Source of the DNA: Aliiruegeria haliotis
GTDB taxonomy: Bacteria; Pseudomonadota; Alphaproteobacteria; Rhodobacterales; Rhodobacteraceae
Length of the DNA stretch: 64,000 bases
Assembly (NCBI RefSeq): GCF_003003255.1
Contig: NZ_PVTD01000003.1
Coordinates: 310,001 to 374,000, forward strand
Reading direction: 5' to 3'
Shown here: in pieces, positions 17,373-25,677 of the stretch
Layout: each line of letters starts with the position of its first letter
Numbering within the stretch: position 1 is the stretch's first letter
Made by a program: the position numbers and the translations under genes
The notes under the pieces: model-generated
Told to the model about the DNA's origin: nothing
Databases searched by the model: none
Seen by the model: only the letters and a program-made list of their open reading frames with translations

Positions 17373-18197
17373 TTAGCGCAGATCGTCCATTGCGATCATG
17401 TCCATGTCGGTGAAGTCCACGTTGTCCCCGGCCATGACCCAGCAGAACGTGTATTGACCGGTGCCTGCCCCGCAGTGGATCGACCACGGCGGGGAAATCA
17501 CCGCCTCCTGCTCGCCCATCACGATATGGCGGGTTTGCTGAGGCTGGCCCATGAAGTGGAAAACCTTCTGTCCCTCGGCGATGTCGAAGTAGAGGTAGGC
17601 TTCCATCCTGCGGTCATGGGTGTGTGCGGGCATGGTGTTCCAGGCGGAGCCCTCGTGTACGACCGTGTAGCCCATAACCAGTTGGCAGCTGTCAACCACG
17701 TCGGGGTGAATGAACTGCATCAGGGTGCGGCTGTTGATGGTTTCCTGAGCCCCAAGCTCCAGCCGATTGGCCATGTCCGCCGTCACCAGCTTCGCCTCGG
17801 TCGCCCGGTGCGCCGGGCTTGACGTGATGTAGAACCGGCCGTCGCCGGAGAAGGTCACGGCCCCTGCGCCCATCGGCAGGTAGAGGATTTCGCCCTTCTT
17901 GATGGCAAAATCCTGACCGGCGGCCGAAACTGTGCCGTCGCCGCCGATGTTCAGGATACCCATTTCCCGGCGATCGAGGATGGATGGCGTACCGGCCTCG
18001 GCCACCTTGTCGAGAACCAGCGAGCCGCCTGCCGGTACAGCACCGCCGACGATCATGCGATCGTAGTGGGTGTAGACCAGGCGGATTTCGCCATCGGCAA
18101 AGAGCCCGCCGACATGGAAGTTCTCGCGCAGGGCGTCGGTGTCCATCGCCTTTGCGGTTTCCGGATCGATGGCATATCGGGATGTCACGGTCAGCAT
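17373..18197 (-). CDS. kduI: 5-dehydro-4-deoxy-D-glucuronate isomerase
   Basis: 274 residues, the usual KduI length. It isomerises the unsaturated-uronate product 5-keto-4-deoxyuronate to 2,5-diketo-3-deoxygluconate. The cupin metal-site region is recognisable (NTMPAHTHDRRMEAYLYFD), followed by PPWSIHCGAGTGQYTFCWVM. The start MLTVTSRYAI matches the family and lies 25 codons inside the longest frame. KduD, the next step, is not in the window. The enzyme suggests use of pectin- or glycosaminoglycan-type oligouronates. Confidence 0.92.
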   Translation of the reverse strand: MLTVTSRYAIDPETAKAMDTDALRENFHVGGLFADGEIRLVYTHYDRMIVGGAVPAGGSLVLDKVAEAGTPSILDRREMGILNIGGDGTVSAAGQDFAIKKGEILYLPMGAGAVTFSGDGRFYITSSPAHRATEAKLVTADMANRLELGAQETINSRTLMQFIHPDVVDSCQLVMGYTVVHEGSAWNTMPAHTHDRRMEAYLYFDIAEGQKVFHFMGQPQQTRHIVMGEQEAVISPPWSIHCGAGTGQYTFCWVMAGDNVDFTDMDMIAMDDLR

Positions 18198-18431
18198 GTC
18201 AGGGCCTTTCGGGATCGTTTGGGATTTCGGTACTTCGAGACGGGCGGCGCTCCGCAAACCGGCCTGGCGCAACTTGGGCAGGTTTGGGTGTCACCTTCGT
18301 CTCCTTTTGTGTCTGGGGCCGGCGAACGGACCTGCCCTTGGGGAAAGGCACCGCCCGGTGCGGCCCTCTCCGGGTGGGGCGCGGCCAGTCAGCGGCGCCG
18401 CCACGATGTCGTGCCTCTGCCGCAGCTACGG

Positions 18432-19841
18432 TCAGAGATTGTAAGCCTTCTTGACCAACCCGTAGGTCAGGTCGTGGGCGACTTCGAAAGCCTCGTCCTC
18501 ATCGAGCCTTCCGGTCCGCACCTGCGTGGCAAGGAAGGCGCAATCCACACGCCGTGCCACGTCGTGACGCGCGGGAATCGAACAGAAGGCGCGGGTGTCG
18601 TCGTTGAACCCCACGGTATTGTAGAAGCCCGCCGTCTCCGTCGTCAGTTCACGATAGCGGCGCATACCCTCGGCACTGTCGAAGAACCACCATGCCGGGC
18701 CCAGCTTCAGCGAGGGGTAGACACCGGCCAGCGGCGCAAGTTCGCGGCCATAGGCGGTCTCGTCGAGGGTGAAGAGGATGATGGAGAGGCCCGGCTCCAG
18801 CCCGACGGCATCCAGCAGCGGCTTCAACGCGCGAACGTAGTCGGTGCGGGACGGGATATCGAACCCCTTGTCGCGGCCAAACCCGGCCATGATCCCGCCC
18901 GAATGGTTGCGGAACGACCCCGGGTGGATCTGCATGACCAGACCGTCCTCGATCGACATCCGCGCCATCTCGGTCAGCATGTGACCACGGAACGCATCCG
19001 CTTCCTCCGGGGAGCAGGCACCGCGCAGCGCCTTGTCGAAAAGGGCGGCCGCCTCCGACTGATCGAGGTTCTCGGTCCGTGCCGTCGGATGTCCATGGTC
19101 CGAGGATGTGCAGCCAAATTCCTTGAAGTAGGCACGGCGAACGCGGTGGGCTTCCAGATAGCCGTCCCAGGTGGACGTATCCGTTCCGGCCAGTTCTCCC
19201 AGCTTCGCGACATTCTCCACGAAACCTTCGAACTCGGGGTCCACCACGTTGTCGGGCCGGTAGGCGGTAACGACACGACCGCTCCATTCGCCGTCGCGCA
19301 CTGCTCGGTGGTGTCGCAGATCGTCGAGGGGGCTTTCGGTTGTGGCAATCACTTCGATCCCGAAGCGCTCGAACAGGGCGCGTGGCCGGAACTCCGGTTT
19401 CTGCAGACAATCCGCAATGTGGTCATAGAACTTGTCCGCCGTCTCCGCAGAGAGGCGTTTGGTCAGGCCGAACACATGCTGGAAGGAATGGTCCAGCCAC
19501 ATCCGCGACGGTGTGGCCCGAAACAGGTGGTAATTGCTGGCGAAGAGCCGCCAGATCGTACGGCCATCCGTTTCGACCGCGCGCCCGTCAACGGAGGGCA
19601 CACCCAGTTTCTCCAGCGGGATTCCCTGCGAATACAGCATGCGGAAGACGTAGTGGTCCGGGGTCACGATCAACTGCGCGGGATCGGGAAAAGCCTCGTT
19701 CTCCGCGTACCAACGCGGATCGGTATGGCCGTGCGGGCTGACGATGGGGAGGTCCTTCACCGTCTGATATAGCGCGGCAGCCAACTCCCGCGCCGAGGGT
19801 TCCATAGGAAAAAGCCGGGAGTCGTCCAGACCAGCCATCAT
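18432..19841 (-). CDS. uxaC: Glucuronate (uronate) isomerase
   Basis: 469 residues, as expected for UxaC, an amidohydrolase-fold enzyme that converts glucuronate to fructuronate and galacturonate to tagaturonate. Motifs seen are IVSPHGHTDPRWYAE (metal-binding His pair), PSRMWLDHSFQHVFG, ATTESPLDDL and QIHPGSFRNH. With uxuB and uxuA it completes conversion of glucuronate to 2-keto-3-deoxygluconate. It is transcribed away from the GntR gene, with 106 nt between the two starts, and 234 nt separate it from kduI. Confidence 0.95.
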   Translation of the reverse strand: MMAGLDDSRLFPMEPSARELAAALYQTVKDLPIVSPHGHTDPRWYAENEAFPDPAQLIVTPDHYVFRMLYSQGIPLEKLGVPSVDGRAVETDGRTIWRLFASNYHLFRATPSRMWLDHSFQHVFGLTKRLSAETADKFYDHIADCLQKPEFRPRALFERFGIEVIATTESPLDDLRHHRAVRDGEWSGRVVTAYRPDNVVDPEFEGFVENVAKLGELAGTDTSTWDGYLEAHRVRRAYFKEFGCTSSDHGHPTARTENLDQSEAAALFDKALRGACSPEEADAFRGHMLTEMARMSIEDGLVMQIHPGSFRNHSGGIMAGFGRDKGFDIPSRTDYVRALKPLLDAVGLEPGLSIILFTLDETAYGRELAPLAGVYPSLKLGPAWWFFDSAEGMRRYRELTTETAGFYNTVGFNDDTRAFCSIPARHDVARRVDCAFLATQVRTGRLDEDEAFEVAHDLTYGLVKKAYNL

Positions 19842-19892
19842 TCGATCGCCTCCAAGAGGGGTTGCGGATCAAGCACCATTGCAATCCGGTCA

Positions 19893-19906
19893 ACTGATAT
19901 GCTAGC
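19893..19906. promoter_or_regulatory. Candidate GntR/FadR-type operator between uxaC and the regulator
   Basis: ACTGATATGCTAGC is an imperfect palindrome centred on TATG. It agrees at 10 of 14 positions with the ACTGGTATACCAGT-like pattern I recall for alphaproteobacterial uronate GntR regulators. It sits in the 106-nt divergent region, about 50 nt from both starts. The match is modest and I found no second copy before kduI or uxuB. Confidence 0.35.
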
Positions 19907-19947
19907 CGAGAAGGGTAGTCAATCCGTGAACCGTCCCGGGATCGCCA

Positions 19948-20667
19948 GTGTCCGACACCGTCAACAAGCTGCCGCTCGACCCGATCACCCGCCCGTCGGT
20001 GACCGACCAGGTGTTCGATTCCCTGCACGACCGCATCGTGTCTCTGGACCTGCCGCCCGGGACCCGGATGTCGGAACTCGAGGTTGCCCGTGCGCTCGGT
20101 GTGTCGCGGCAGCCCGTCCGCGACGCCTTCTTCCGCCTGTCGCGGCTTGGTTTTCTCGTGATCCGTCCACAACGGGCAACAACCGTCAGCCTCATCTCGG
20201 AAGAGAAGGTGATGGAGGCGCGTTTCGTGCGCACGGCTCTGGAGACCGAGGTTGTCCGCGCCGCCTGCGCCCGGATGGATGATGCCGGGATCGCACGATT
20301 GCGGGCAAACGTGGCCGCGCAGGACGCCGCTGTGGCGGCCGATGATCGCGTGTCTTTTCACCGGCTCGACGACGATTTCCATCGGGAAATCTGTGATATT
20401 TCCGGCCATCCGTTCGCATGGACCATCATCCGGGAGAACAAGTCGCACCTCGATCGCGTGCGCCTGTTGTCGCTGGCGTTCAACCAGCCCCGAACACTGG
20501 TTGAACACAGGGAGATCCTGGGGGCACTGGCCGCGCGGGACTCAGATGCCGCCGTGGAGCGGATGCGGCTCCATCTGTCGCGCCTGATCGTCGAGATCGA
20601 CCGCCTGCGCGCGGAAAACCCGGACTACTTCGCGCCCGTTTCCGGCGCGCGATCCGACCCCGCCTGA
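19948..20667 (+). CDS. GntR-family (FadR/FCD subgroup) transcriptional regulator
   Basis: 239 residues. The N-terminal winged helix (VTDQVFDSLHDRIVSLDLPPG, then LEVARALGVSRQPVRDAFFRL) is typical GntR. The C-terminal FCD domain has the metal/ligand residues in HRLDDDFHREICDISGH and a late HREIL/MRLHL pair of His residues. It is divergent from uxaC and most probably represses the uronate genes, responding to a uronate or its intermediate, as UxuR/ExuR do. The GTG start at 19948 fits the family N terminus; its ribosome-binding site is weak. Confidence 0.85.
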   Translation: MSDTVNKLPLDPITRPSVTDQVFDSLHDRIVSLDLPPGTRMSELEVARALGVSRQPVRDAFFRLSRLGFLVIRPQRATTVSLISEEKVMEARFVRTALETEVVRAACARMDDAGIARLRANVAAQDAAVAADDRVSFHRLDDDFHREICDISGHPFAWTIIRENKSHLDRVRLLSLAFNQPRTLVEHREILGALAARDSDAAVERMRLHLSRLIVEIDRLRAENPDYFAPVSGARSDPA

Positions 20668-20754
20668 GCGTCCGACCCGGCCGACCGCACTGGACAGGCT
20701 TTCCCGACCTGTGGTCAAAAGCCGTCACAGGAACAAGAAAGGGCGGCCGACCCC

Positions 20755-21594
20755 GTGCCACTGATCATCGCGGACTCCTTCTCCGACAGCCTCGACAAGC
20801 TCACCGGCAAGGAACAGGCCGCCGTGAAACAGACCGCTTTCGACATGCAGGTCAACCCGGAGAACCCCGGCCTTTCCTTCCATCGGATCGACAAGTCGAA
20901 GGACAAGTATTTCTGGTCGGTCCGGGTGAACCGCGACATCCGCATCATCGTGCACAAGCGTGGCGAATCCGTGCTACTGGCCTATGTCGATCATCATGAC
21001 GACGCCTACAAATGGGCTGAAAAGCGGCGGTTGGAGGTCCATCCACGCACTGGCGCGGCCCAGATCGTGGAGCTTCGCGAACGGGTTGAGGAGGTTGTCG
21101 TTCGCCGGGTCGTGGAAGAGACAGCGCCCCCCAAACCGCCGCTCTTTGCCGGCGAGAGTGACGACACGCTGCTCGATTGCGGAGTTCCTGAGGACTGGAT
21201 CGGGGACGTCCGCACGGCGACAGAGGATACGCTGCTCGACATCTGCCGGTTCCTGCCTGAGGAAGCTTCGGAAGCGGTACTGAACCTCGCCGTTGGCATA
21301 CGCCCGGCACCTCCGGAGAAACCGGACACCAGCGATCCCTTCGCCCATCCGGATGCCCAGCGCCGGTTCTGGACCCTGCAACAGGGCGAAGAACTGCGCC
21401 GCGCGATGCGAGCGCGGCAAGCGAAGCTGAAGGTCTCTGTCGACAAGTCGCAACGCGACCTCTTCTCCAGCTACTTTCGGCACCCGCACAGCGACGCGGA
21501 AAACACCCGCCAGATGCGCGATCGCGATCTGGCGGAGCGGCCGGATCTCGCCTTTCGTCGCTGGAAGAAAGGCCCCGATGGCTCGCCACAATAG
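20755..21594 (+). CDS. ParE-like domain protein resembling the N terminus of a UvrD-like helicase (truncated form)
   Basis: 279 residues from a GTG start. Residues 1-90 (FSDSLDKLTGKEQAAVKQTA, then FWSVRVNRDIRIIVHK and DHHDDAYKWAEKR) form a ParE/RelE-like toxin fold. The next part, up to DPFAHPDAQRRFWTLQ near residue 210, matches from memory the N-terminal region of large UvrD-like helicases that carry such a domain. Instead of continuing into the helicase Walker A, this protein has about 65 unrelated, Arg-rich residues and stops. There is no antitoxin-like gene beside it. It may be a degraded helicase gene or a stand-alone derivative; function unknown. Confidence 0.6.
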   Translation: MPLIIADSFSDSLDKLTGKEQAAVKQTAFDMQVNPENPGLSFHRIDKSKDKYFWSVRVNRDIRIIVHKRGESVLLAYVDHHDDAYKWAEKRRLEVHPRTGAAQIVELRERVEEVVVRRVVEETAPPKPPLFAGESDDTLLDCGVPEDWIGDVRTATEDTLLDICRFLPEEASEAVLNLAVGIRPAPPEKPDTSDPFAHPDAQRRFWTLQQGEELRRAMRARQAKLKVSVDKSQRDLFSSYFRHPHSDAENTRQMRDRDLAERPDLAFRRWKKGPDGSPQ

Positions 21595-21708
21595 CCGGGA
21601 CGCGGCGGCCGGTTCTGCACTTCGAGCAGGGGAGCGGATTGCCCTTCCCGGATACCTCAAGTGTGACGCGACCAGAATGAAGCGGGCAACCGAAGGACAA
21701 GGATTGTC

Positions 21709-22458
21709 GTGACGAAAGGAACAATGCGGACAGAGGGGTTTCCCCGTATCGAACGGGTCGGGCTGGACGGCCTGCTGGTTCGTTTCGCCGATACTCTCTC
21801 CGAACCCGCGAACAGGGCGGCGCTGGCATTTCGCGGTGCGATGGCCGGGCTGGATCACGCCGGGATCCGAGAGACCACCAGTTCGCTGGCCGGCGCGCTT
21901 GTCCTGTTCGATCCTCTTGCCCTGCCCCATGACACACTTGAAGCCGAACTGTCGCGCCTGCTTGCTGATCGCGACTGGTACGCCGCCCCCCTGCCCTCCC
22001 CCCGGCGCCTCTGGCACGTGCCGGCGGTCTACGGCGGCGCAAGGGCTCCGCAGCTGGATCGCGTCCTCTCGCTTGTGAAGATGGACAAGGCCGAGGCCGT
22101 GGCGCAGCTTTCCACGGCTCGCCTCCGGGTGATCGCGCTCGGCTTCGCGCCGGGGCAACCCTATCTCGGGCAATTGCCAGAGCAGTGGGACCTGCCCCGT
22201 CAGACCGACCTGCAGACCCGTGTGCCGCCCGGCGCGATCGGGCTTGCTGTCCGCCAGTTTGTCCTTTTCGTGCCAGAGACACAGACCGGTTGGTATCACA
22301 TCGCCCAAACGGCCTTCCGCTGTTATCGCCCCAATGGCAGCCCGGCCTTTGCACTGCAACCGGGCGACGAGATGGTGTTCCCGGCCGTCGACGAGTCCCA
22401 ACTCGCGGAGCACGAAGAGAACCCCGATGGTGGTGCGACATCCGAGGTTCTGGAATGA
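21709..22458 (+). CDS. pxpB: 5-oxoprolinase subunit B (KipI-like)
   Basis: 249 residues. PxpB, with PxpA and PxpC, cleaves 5-oxoproline to glutamate using ATP. The KipI/PxpB signature region is VIALGFAPGQPYLGQLP, and the C-terminal half has PPGAIGLAVRQ and the GWYHIAQT segment. The GTG start at 21709 follows AAGGACAAGGA. The stop overlaps the start of pxpC (ATGA). The gene order pxpB-pxpC-pxpA is standard. A role in metabolising another cyclic amide cannot be excluded. Confidence 0.9.
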   Translation: MTKGTMRTEGFPRIERVGLDGLLVRFADTLSEPANRAALAFRGAMAGLDHAGIRETTSSLAGALVLFDPLALPHDTLEAELSRLLADRDWYAAPLPSPRRLWHVPAVYGGARAPQLDRVLSLVKMDKAEAVAQLSTARLRVIALGFAPGQPYLGQLPEQWDLPRQTDLQTRVPPGAIGLAVRQFVLFVPETQTGWYHIAQTAFRCYRPNGSPAFALQPGDEMVFPAVDESQLAEHEENPDGGATSEVLE

Positions 22459-23489
22459 CCGGCGACCTCATCGTTCATCGTGCGGGCCCGGGGATCACGG
22501 TTCAGGATCTCGGCCGCGAAGGTTGCCTGGCGCATGGGTTGTCGCGTGGGGGCGCCGCCGACCCGTCTGCCCTTGCGCAGGGGGCGGCTCTGCTGAATCA
22601 GGCGCCGAGCCTCGCGGCGCTCGAAATCGCAGGCGCGGGCATGGAGGTTTCCGCCACGCGAGCCACCTGGATCGCGCTCACCGGAGCGCCGATGCGTGCG
22701 CATCTGGCCGACAAACGGCTGATCTGGAACGCGTCCCACTGCTTGCCCCCGGGCGAGCGGCTCCGGCTTGGGCCGATGGAGTCCGGGCATTACGCCTATC
22801 TGCATGTCGCGGGCGGGATCGATGTGCCGATGGTTGTCGGCGGGCGCGGCACCCATCTTGCCTCCGGGATCGGAGCGGCGCTTGAGGATGGCGCGACCCT
22901 TCCGGTCGGCAAGGATCCCTTGCCCGACCGAAACCCGTCCCGCCTGCCGGATGATCCACGTTTCGACGGTGGCCGGATTCGGTTTCTTGAGGGGCCGCAG
23001 ACACGGCTCTTCCCCGACGACGTACTCGCACGCTTCCTCGCGACGGAGTTTACCCGAACCGCCTGGGGCAATCGGCAAGGCGTGAAGCTGGGACAGGACG
23101 GCGACGGATTCCGCCCGCAGGACGGGCTCAACCTTCTGTCTGAAGTCATCAGCCCCGGCGACATCCAGATCACCGGCGACGGCACACCCTATGTGCTCGG
23201 CCCGGAATGCCAGACCATCGGCGGCTACCCCCGCATCGGCACGGTCCTGCCGCAGGATCTGCCGCGCGTCATGCAGGCCACGTCGGGCGCGCCATTGCGC
23301 TTCGACCTCGTCACGTTGGAAGAGGCCCTGTCCGACTACAGCACGCCGAAAAACCTCGTGCCGGGATTTCGCCGCCGCATCACGCCACTCGTGCGCAATC
23401 CCCACGACATTGTCGACCTGCTGTCCTACAACTTCATCAGCGGCGTGACCGCCGGCCGCGATCTCGACGAGGAGGAACCCCGAGCATGA
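22455..23489 (+). CDS. pxpC: 5-oxoprolinase subunit C (KipA-like)
   Basis: 344 residues. The family start is DLIVHRAGPGITVQDLGREG, with RGGAADPSALAQG, then LTGAPMRAHL and YAYLHVAGGIDVP. It forms a cyclophilin-like heteromer with PxpB. The ATG lies in the pxpB stop (ATGA), and its own stop overlaps the pxpA start the same way, so the three subunits should be made in similar amounts. Confidence 0.9.
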   Translation: MTGDLIVHRAGPGITVQDLGREGCLAHGLSRGGAADPSALAQGAALLNQAPSLAALEIAGAGMEVSATRATWIALTGAPMRAHLADKRLIWNASHCLPPGERLRLGPMESGHYAYLHVAGGIDVPMVVGGRGTHLASGIGAALEDGATLPVGKDPLPDRNPSRLPDDPRFDGGRIRFLEGPQTRLFPDDVLARFLATEFTRTAWGNRQGVKLGQDGDGFRPQDGLNLLSEVISPGDIQITGDGTPYVLGPECQTIGGYPRIGTVLPQDLPRVMQATSGAPLRFDLVTLEEALSDYSTPKNLVPGFRRRITPLVRNPHDIVDLLSYNFISGVTAGRDLDEEEPRA

Positions 23490-24244
23490 GCCGCCACATC
23501 GATCTCAACGCCGACATGGGCGAAGGTTTTGGCCGCTGGACCATCGGAAACGACGATGCGCTGCTGGAGGTGATCACCTCAGCCAACATCGCATGCGGGC
23601 TTCACGCGGGGGACCCGGACGTGATGGCCACAACAATGGCGCGGGCGCTTGAACGCGGCGTCGGCCTCGGGGCGCACCCCGGCTTTCCCGACCTGCAAGG
23701 GTTCGGGCGCCGACGCATGTCCCTGCCGGAGACGTCGCTGCGCAACATGATCCGGTACCAGACAGGCGCAGCAGAGGCGATGGCGCGCGGCGCGGGGGGC
23801 CTCTTGCGGCATTTCAAGCTGCACGGCGCGTTGTCCAACATGGCCAGCGAAGACGCCGCACTGGCGCGGATTTGCTATGAGACGGCGCTCGACGTGAATC
23901 CAAATCTCGTGATCCTTGTCCTTCCGCAGACAGCGATGGAGGAAGTGGTGCTGGACCTGGGATGCACCTGGGCGGGCGAGGTCTTTGCCGACCGGGCCTA
24001 CAACGAGGACGCGACACTGGTGGATCGCGCCTTGCCCGGCGCAATGATTCAGGACCCGGACGACGCCGCGGCGAACATGGCCGGGATGGTTCGGGAACAG
24101 GCAATCATCTGCGCATCCGGCAAACGGCTCCCGTGCCGCGTCGACACGATCTGCGTGCATGGCGACACACCGCAGAGCATCGCGATCGCGAAGGCGGTCA
24201 GGGCGCGGCTGGAGGCTGACGGCCACCGGGTTTCGCCACTCTGA
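23486..24244 (+). CDS. pxpA: 5-oxoprolinase subunit A (LamB/YcsF family)
   Basis: 252 residues. The family signature HIDLNADMGEGFGRW opens the protein, followed by SANIACGLHAGDP, GAHPGFPDLQGFGRR, HFKLHGALSN and AEVFADRAYNEDA-like GEVFADRAYNED. It is the LamB/YcsF-fold subunit that hydrolyses the activated 5-oxoproline ring. It overlaps pxpC by four bases. The next gene, a BMP binding protein, begins 223 nt later behind a structured leader. Confidence 0.92.
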   Translation: MSRHIDLNADMGEGFGRWTIGNDDALLEVITSANIACGLHAGDPDVMATTMARALERGVGLGAHPGFPDLQGFGRRRMSLPETSLRNMIRYQTGAAEAMARGAGGLLRHFKLHGALSNMASEDAALARICYETALDVNPNLVILVLPQTAMEEVVLDLGCTWAGEVFADRAYNEDATLVDRALPGAMIQDPDDAAANMAGMVREQAIICASGKRLPCRVDTICVHGDTPQSIAIAKAVRARLEADGHRVSPL

Positions 24245-24298
24245 TATCCACGGATTCCGGGCGCTCTTTGCCTGCCTCAGAATGCCACGCCTTCGAAA

Positions 24299-24370
24299 AT
24301 GCCTAGAAATTCGGCAGAGTTGCCGATAGACAAGGCATCGACACCAAGTGGGGACTCTGCCGGGGGGCAG
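24299..24370 (+). ncRNA. Candidate cis-regulatory leader RNA of the BMP transporter operon
   Basis: Within the 223-nt gap before the BMP gene, ATGCCT (24299-24304) pairs with AGGCAT (24333-24338). This encloses a second perfect hairpin, TCGGCA (24311-24316) with TGCCGA (24321-24326), loop GAGT, and two six-base internal-loop strands. CGGCAGAGT (24312-24320), which spans that hairpin arm and loop, is also perfectly complementary to ACTCTGCCG (24354-24362), so the two folds exclude each other; the GAGT/ACTC part could instead form a pseudoknot. CTGCC (24357-24361) can also pair with GGCAG (24366-24370). This is how switching leaders look, but I do not recognise a known class. A later hairpin, GGGGAT-CAG-ATCCCC (24413-24427), lies before the ribosome-binding site. 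Confidence 0.5.
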
Positions 24371-24467
24371 TGATCCACACGCGACCGATCCCGATTGCCA
24401 AGGGCGGCCGCAGGGGATCAGATCCCCGCAGAAAAACCCTACGTCCCAAGTCCAACAGGAGGATCTC

Positions 24468-25466
24468 ATGCCCGCAATCTCGTCAAGGATCGGGAGGCGC
24501 GCCCTGCTGGCATCCGCCACCGCGCTGACCCTGATCGCCAGTTCCGGTGCCGCGCTTGCCGCAGACAAGGTCAAGGTCGCCGCCATCTTCACGCTTCCGG
24601 TGGAGCAGCAGTGGATCAGCCGCATCCACAAGGCCCTGAACACCGCCGCCGAACGCGGCGACATCGAGTATGTCTTTTCCGAGAACGTCTCCAACACCGA
24701 CTATGAACGGGTGATGCGCGAATACGCCGAGGCGGGGCATCAACTGGTGGTGGGCGAGGTCTTCGGGCTTGAGCGTGCCGCCCGCAAGGTGGCCGCCGAC
24801 TATCCGGAGACCGGATTCCTGATGGGCTCGTCCTTCCAGCCGCAGAAGCCGAATTTCTCCGTCTTTGACAACTACATCCACGAGCCCAGCTACCTGACCG
24901 GCATGATCGCCGGGGAGGCAACCGAGAGCAACGTGATCGGCATGGTCGGCGGATACGCCATTCCGGAGGTGAACCGGCTCATGCATGCCTTCATGGAAGG
25001 CGCGCGCGAAGTGAACCCGGAAGTGCGGTTCCTCGTGAACTTCATCGACAGCTGGTACGATCCGCCCAAGGCCAAGGAAAGCGCCTTCGCGATGATGGAT
25101 GCGGGCGCCGACGTCATGTATGCGGAGCGCTTCGGCGTGTCCGATGCCGCCGTCGAACGTGGCGTGAAAGCCATCGGCAATGTGATCGACACCTCCGCGG
25201 ATTACCCGGACACGATCCTGGCCTCGGCGATCTGGCACATGGAAGCAACCATCGACAAGGCGGTCGAAGCGGTGGCCGCGGGCACGTTCGAGGCCGCGGA
25301 CTACGGTGTCTATTCCTACATGGAATACGGTGGCGGCTCCATCACCGTCGACGAGGGACTGGTCCCGGCCGACGTTCTGGAGAAGGTGAAGGCCAAGGAA
25401 GCCGACATCCTCTCGGGCGCCTTCAAGGTCGAGGTCAACGACGAAGCGCCGGTGTCCGACAAGTAG
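24468..25466 (+). CDS. BMP-family ABC transporter substrate-binding protein
   Basis: 332 residues with AGGAGG before ATG 24468. The signal peptide runs to about residue 31 (GRRALLASATALTLIASSGAALA), with paired Arg at the front, so Tat export is possible. The mature protein (KVAAIFTLPVEQQWISRIHKAL, then NTDYERVMREYAEAG, and MYAERFGVSDAAVERG) matches the basic membrane protein/PnrA family. Characterised members bind purine nucleosides; ligands of the alphaproteobacterial branch are less certain. It is followed by its ATPase, two permeases and a CodA-type deaminase, which favours a nucleobase or similar N-heterocycle. Confidence 0.88.
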   Translation: MPAISSRIGRRALLASATALTLIASSGAALAADKVKVAAIFTLPVEQQWISRIHKALNTAAERGDIEYVFSENVSNTDYERVMREYAEAGHQLVVGEVFGLERAARKVAADYPETGFLMGSSFQPQKPNFSVFDNYIHEPSYLTGMIAGEATESNVIGMVGGYAIPEVNRLMHAFMEGAREVNPEVRFLVNFIDSWYDPPKAKESAFAMMDAGADVMYAERFGVSDAAVERGVKAIGNVIDTSADYPDTILASAIWHMEATIDKAVEAVAAGTFEAADYGVYSYMEYGGGSITVDEGLVPADVLEKVKAKEADILSGAFKVEVNDEAPVSDK

Positions 25467-25504
25467 GCAGATGAGCGGGGCGCCTGGCGTTCCGCTCTGA
25501 CCAT

Positions 25505-25552
25505 TGGTCCGGCCGTCAGGCCGGACCACGCCCGCCCCCTCCGCGGGGAGGG
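25505..25552 (+). promoter_or_regulatory. Strong intra-operon hairpins between binding-protein and ATPase genes
   Basis: TGGTCCGGCC (25505-25514) and GGCCGGACCA (25519-25528) form a perfect ten-pair stem with loop GTCA, 38 nt after the BMP stop codon. A second hairpin, CCCTCC (25537-25542) with GGAGGG (25547-25552), follows at once. There is no T run. Such structures after binding-protein genes usually stabilise the upstream mRNA or partly attenuate the downstream genes, so the binding protein is made in excess. That role is inferred. Confidence 0.6.
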
Positions 25553-25677
25553 CACCTTCAAACCGCCAGACCCGATACCGCGTTCGAGACCCCGGCAATA
25601 CCACGACCGGGCCACATGTTCCGCAAGCCCTCCCTGAGGTGGGCGCGTCCCGCTGCACTCAGGACACCCGACATCGC

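Noticed and set aside
18198-18431. Promoter or terminator between uxaC and kduI
   Set aside because: GC-rich segments can pair, but I found no stable stem with a T run and no clear -10/-35 pair; left unassigned.
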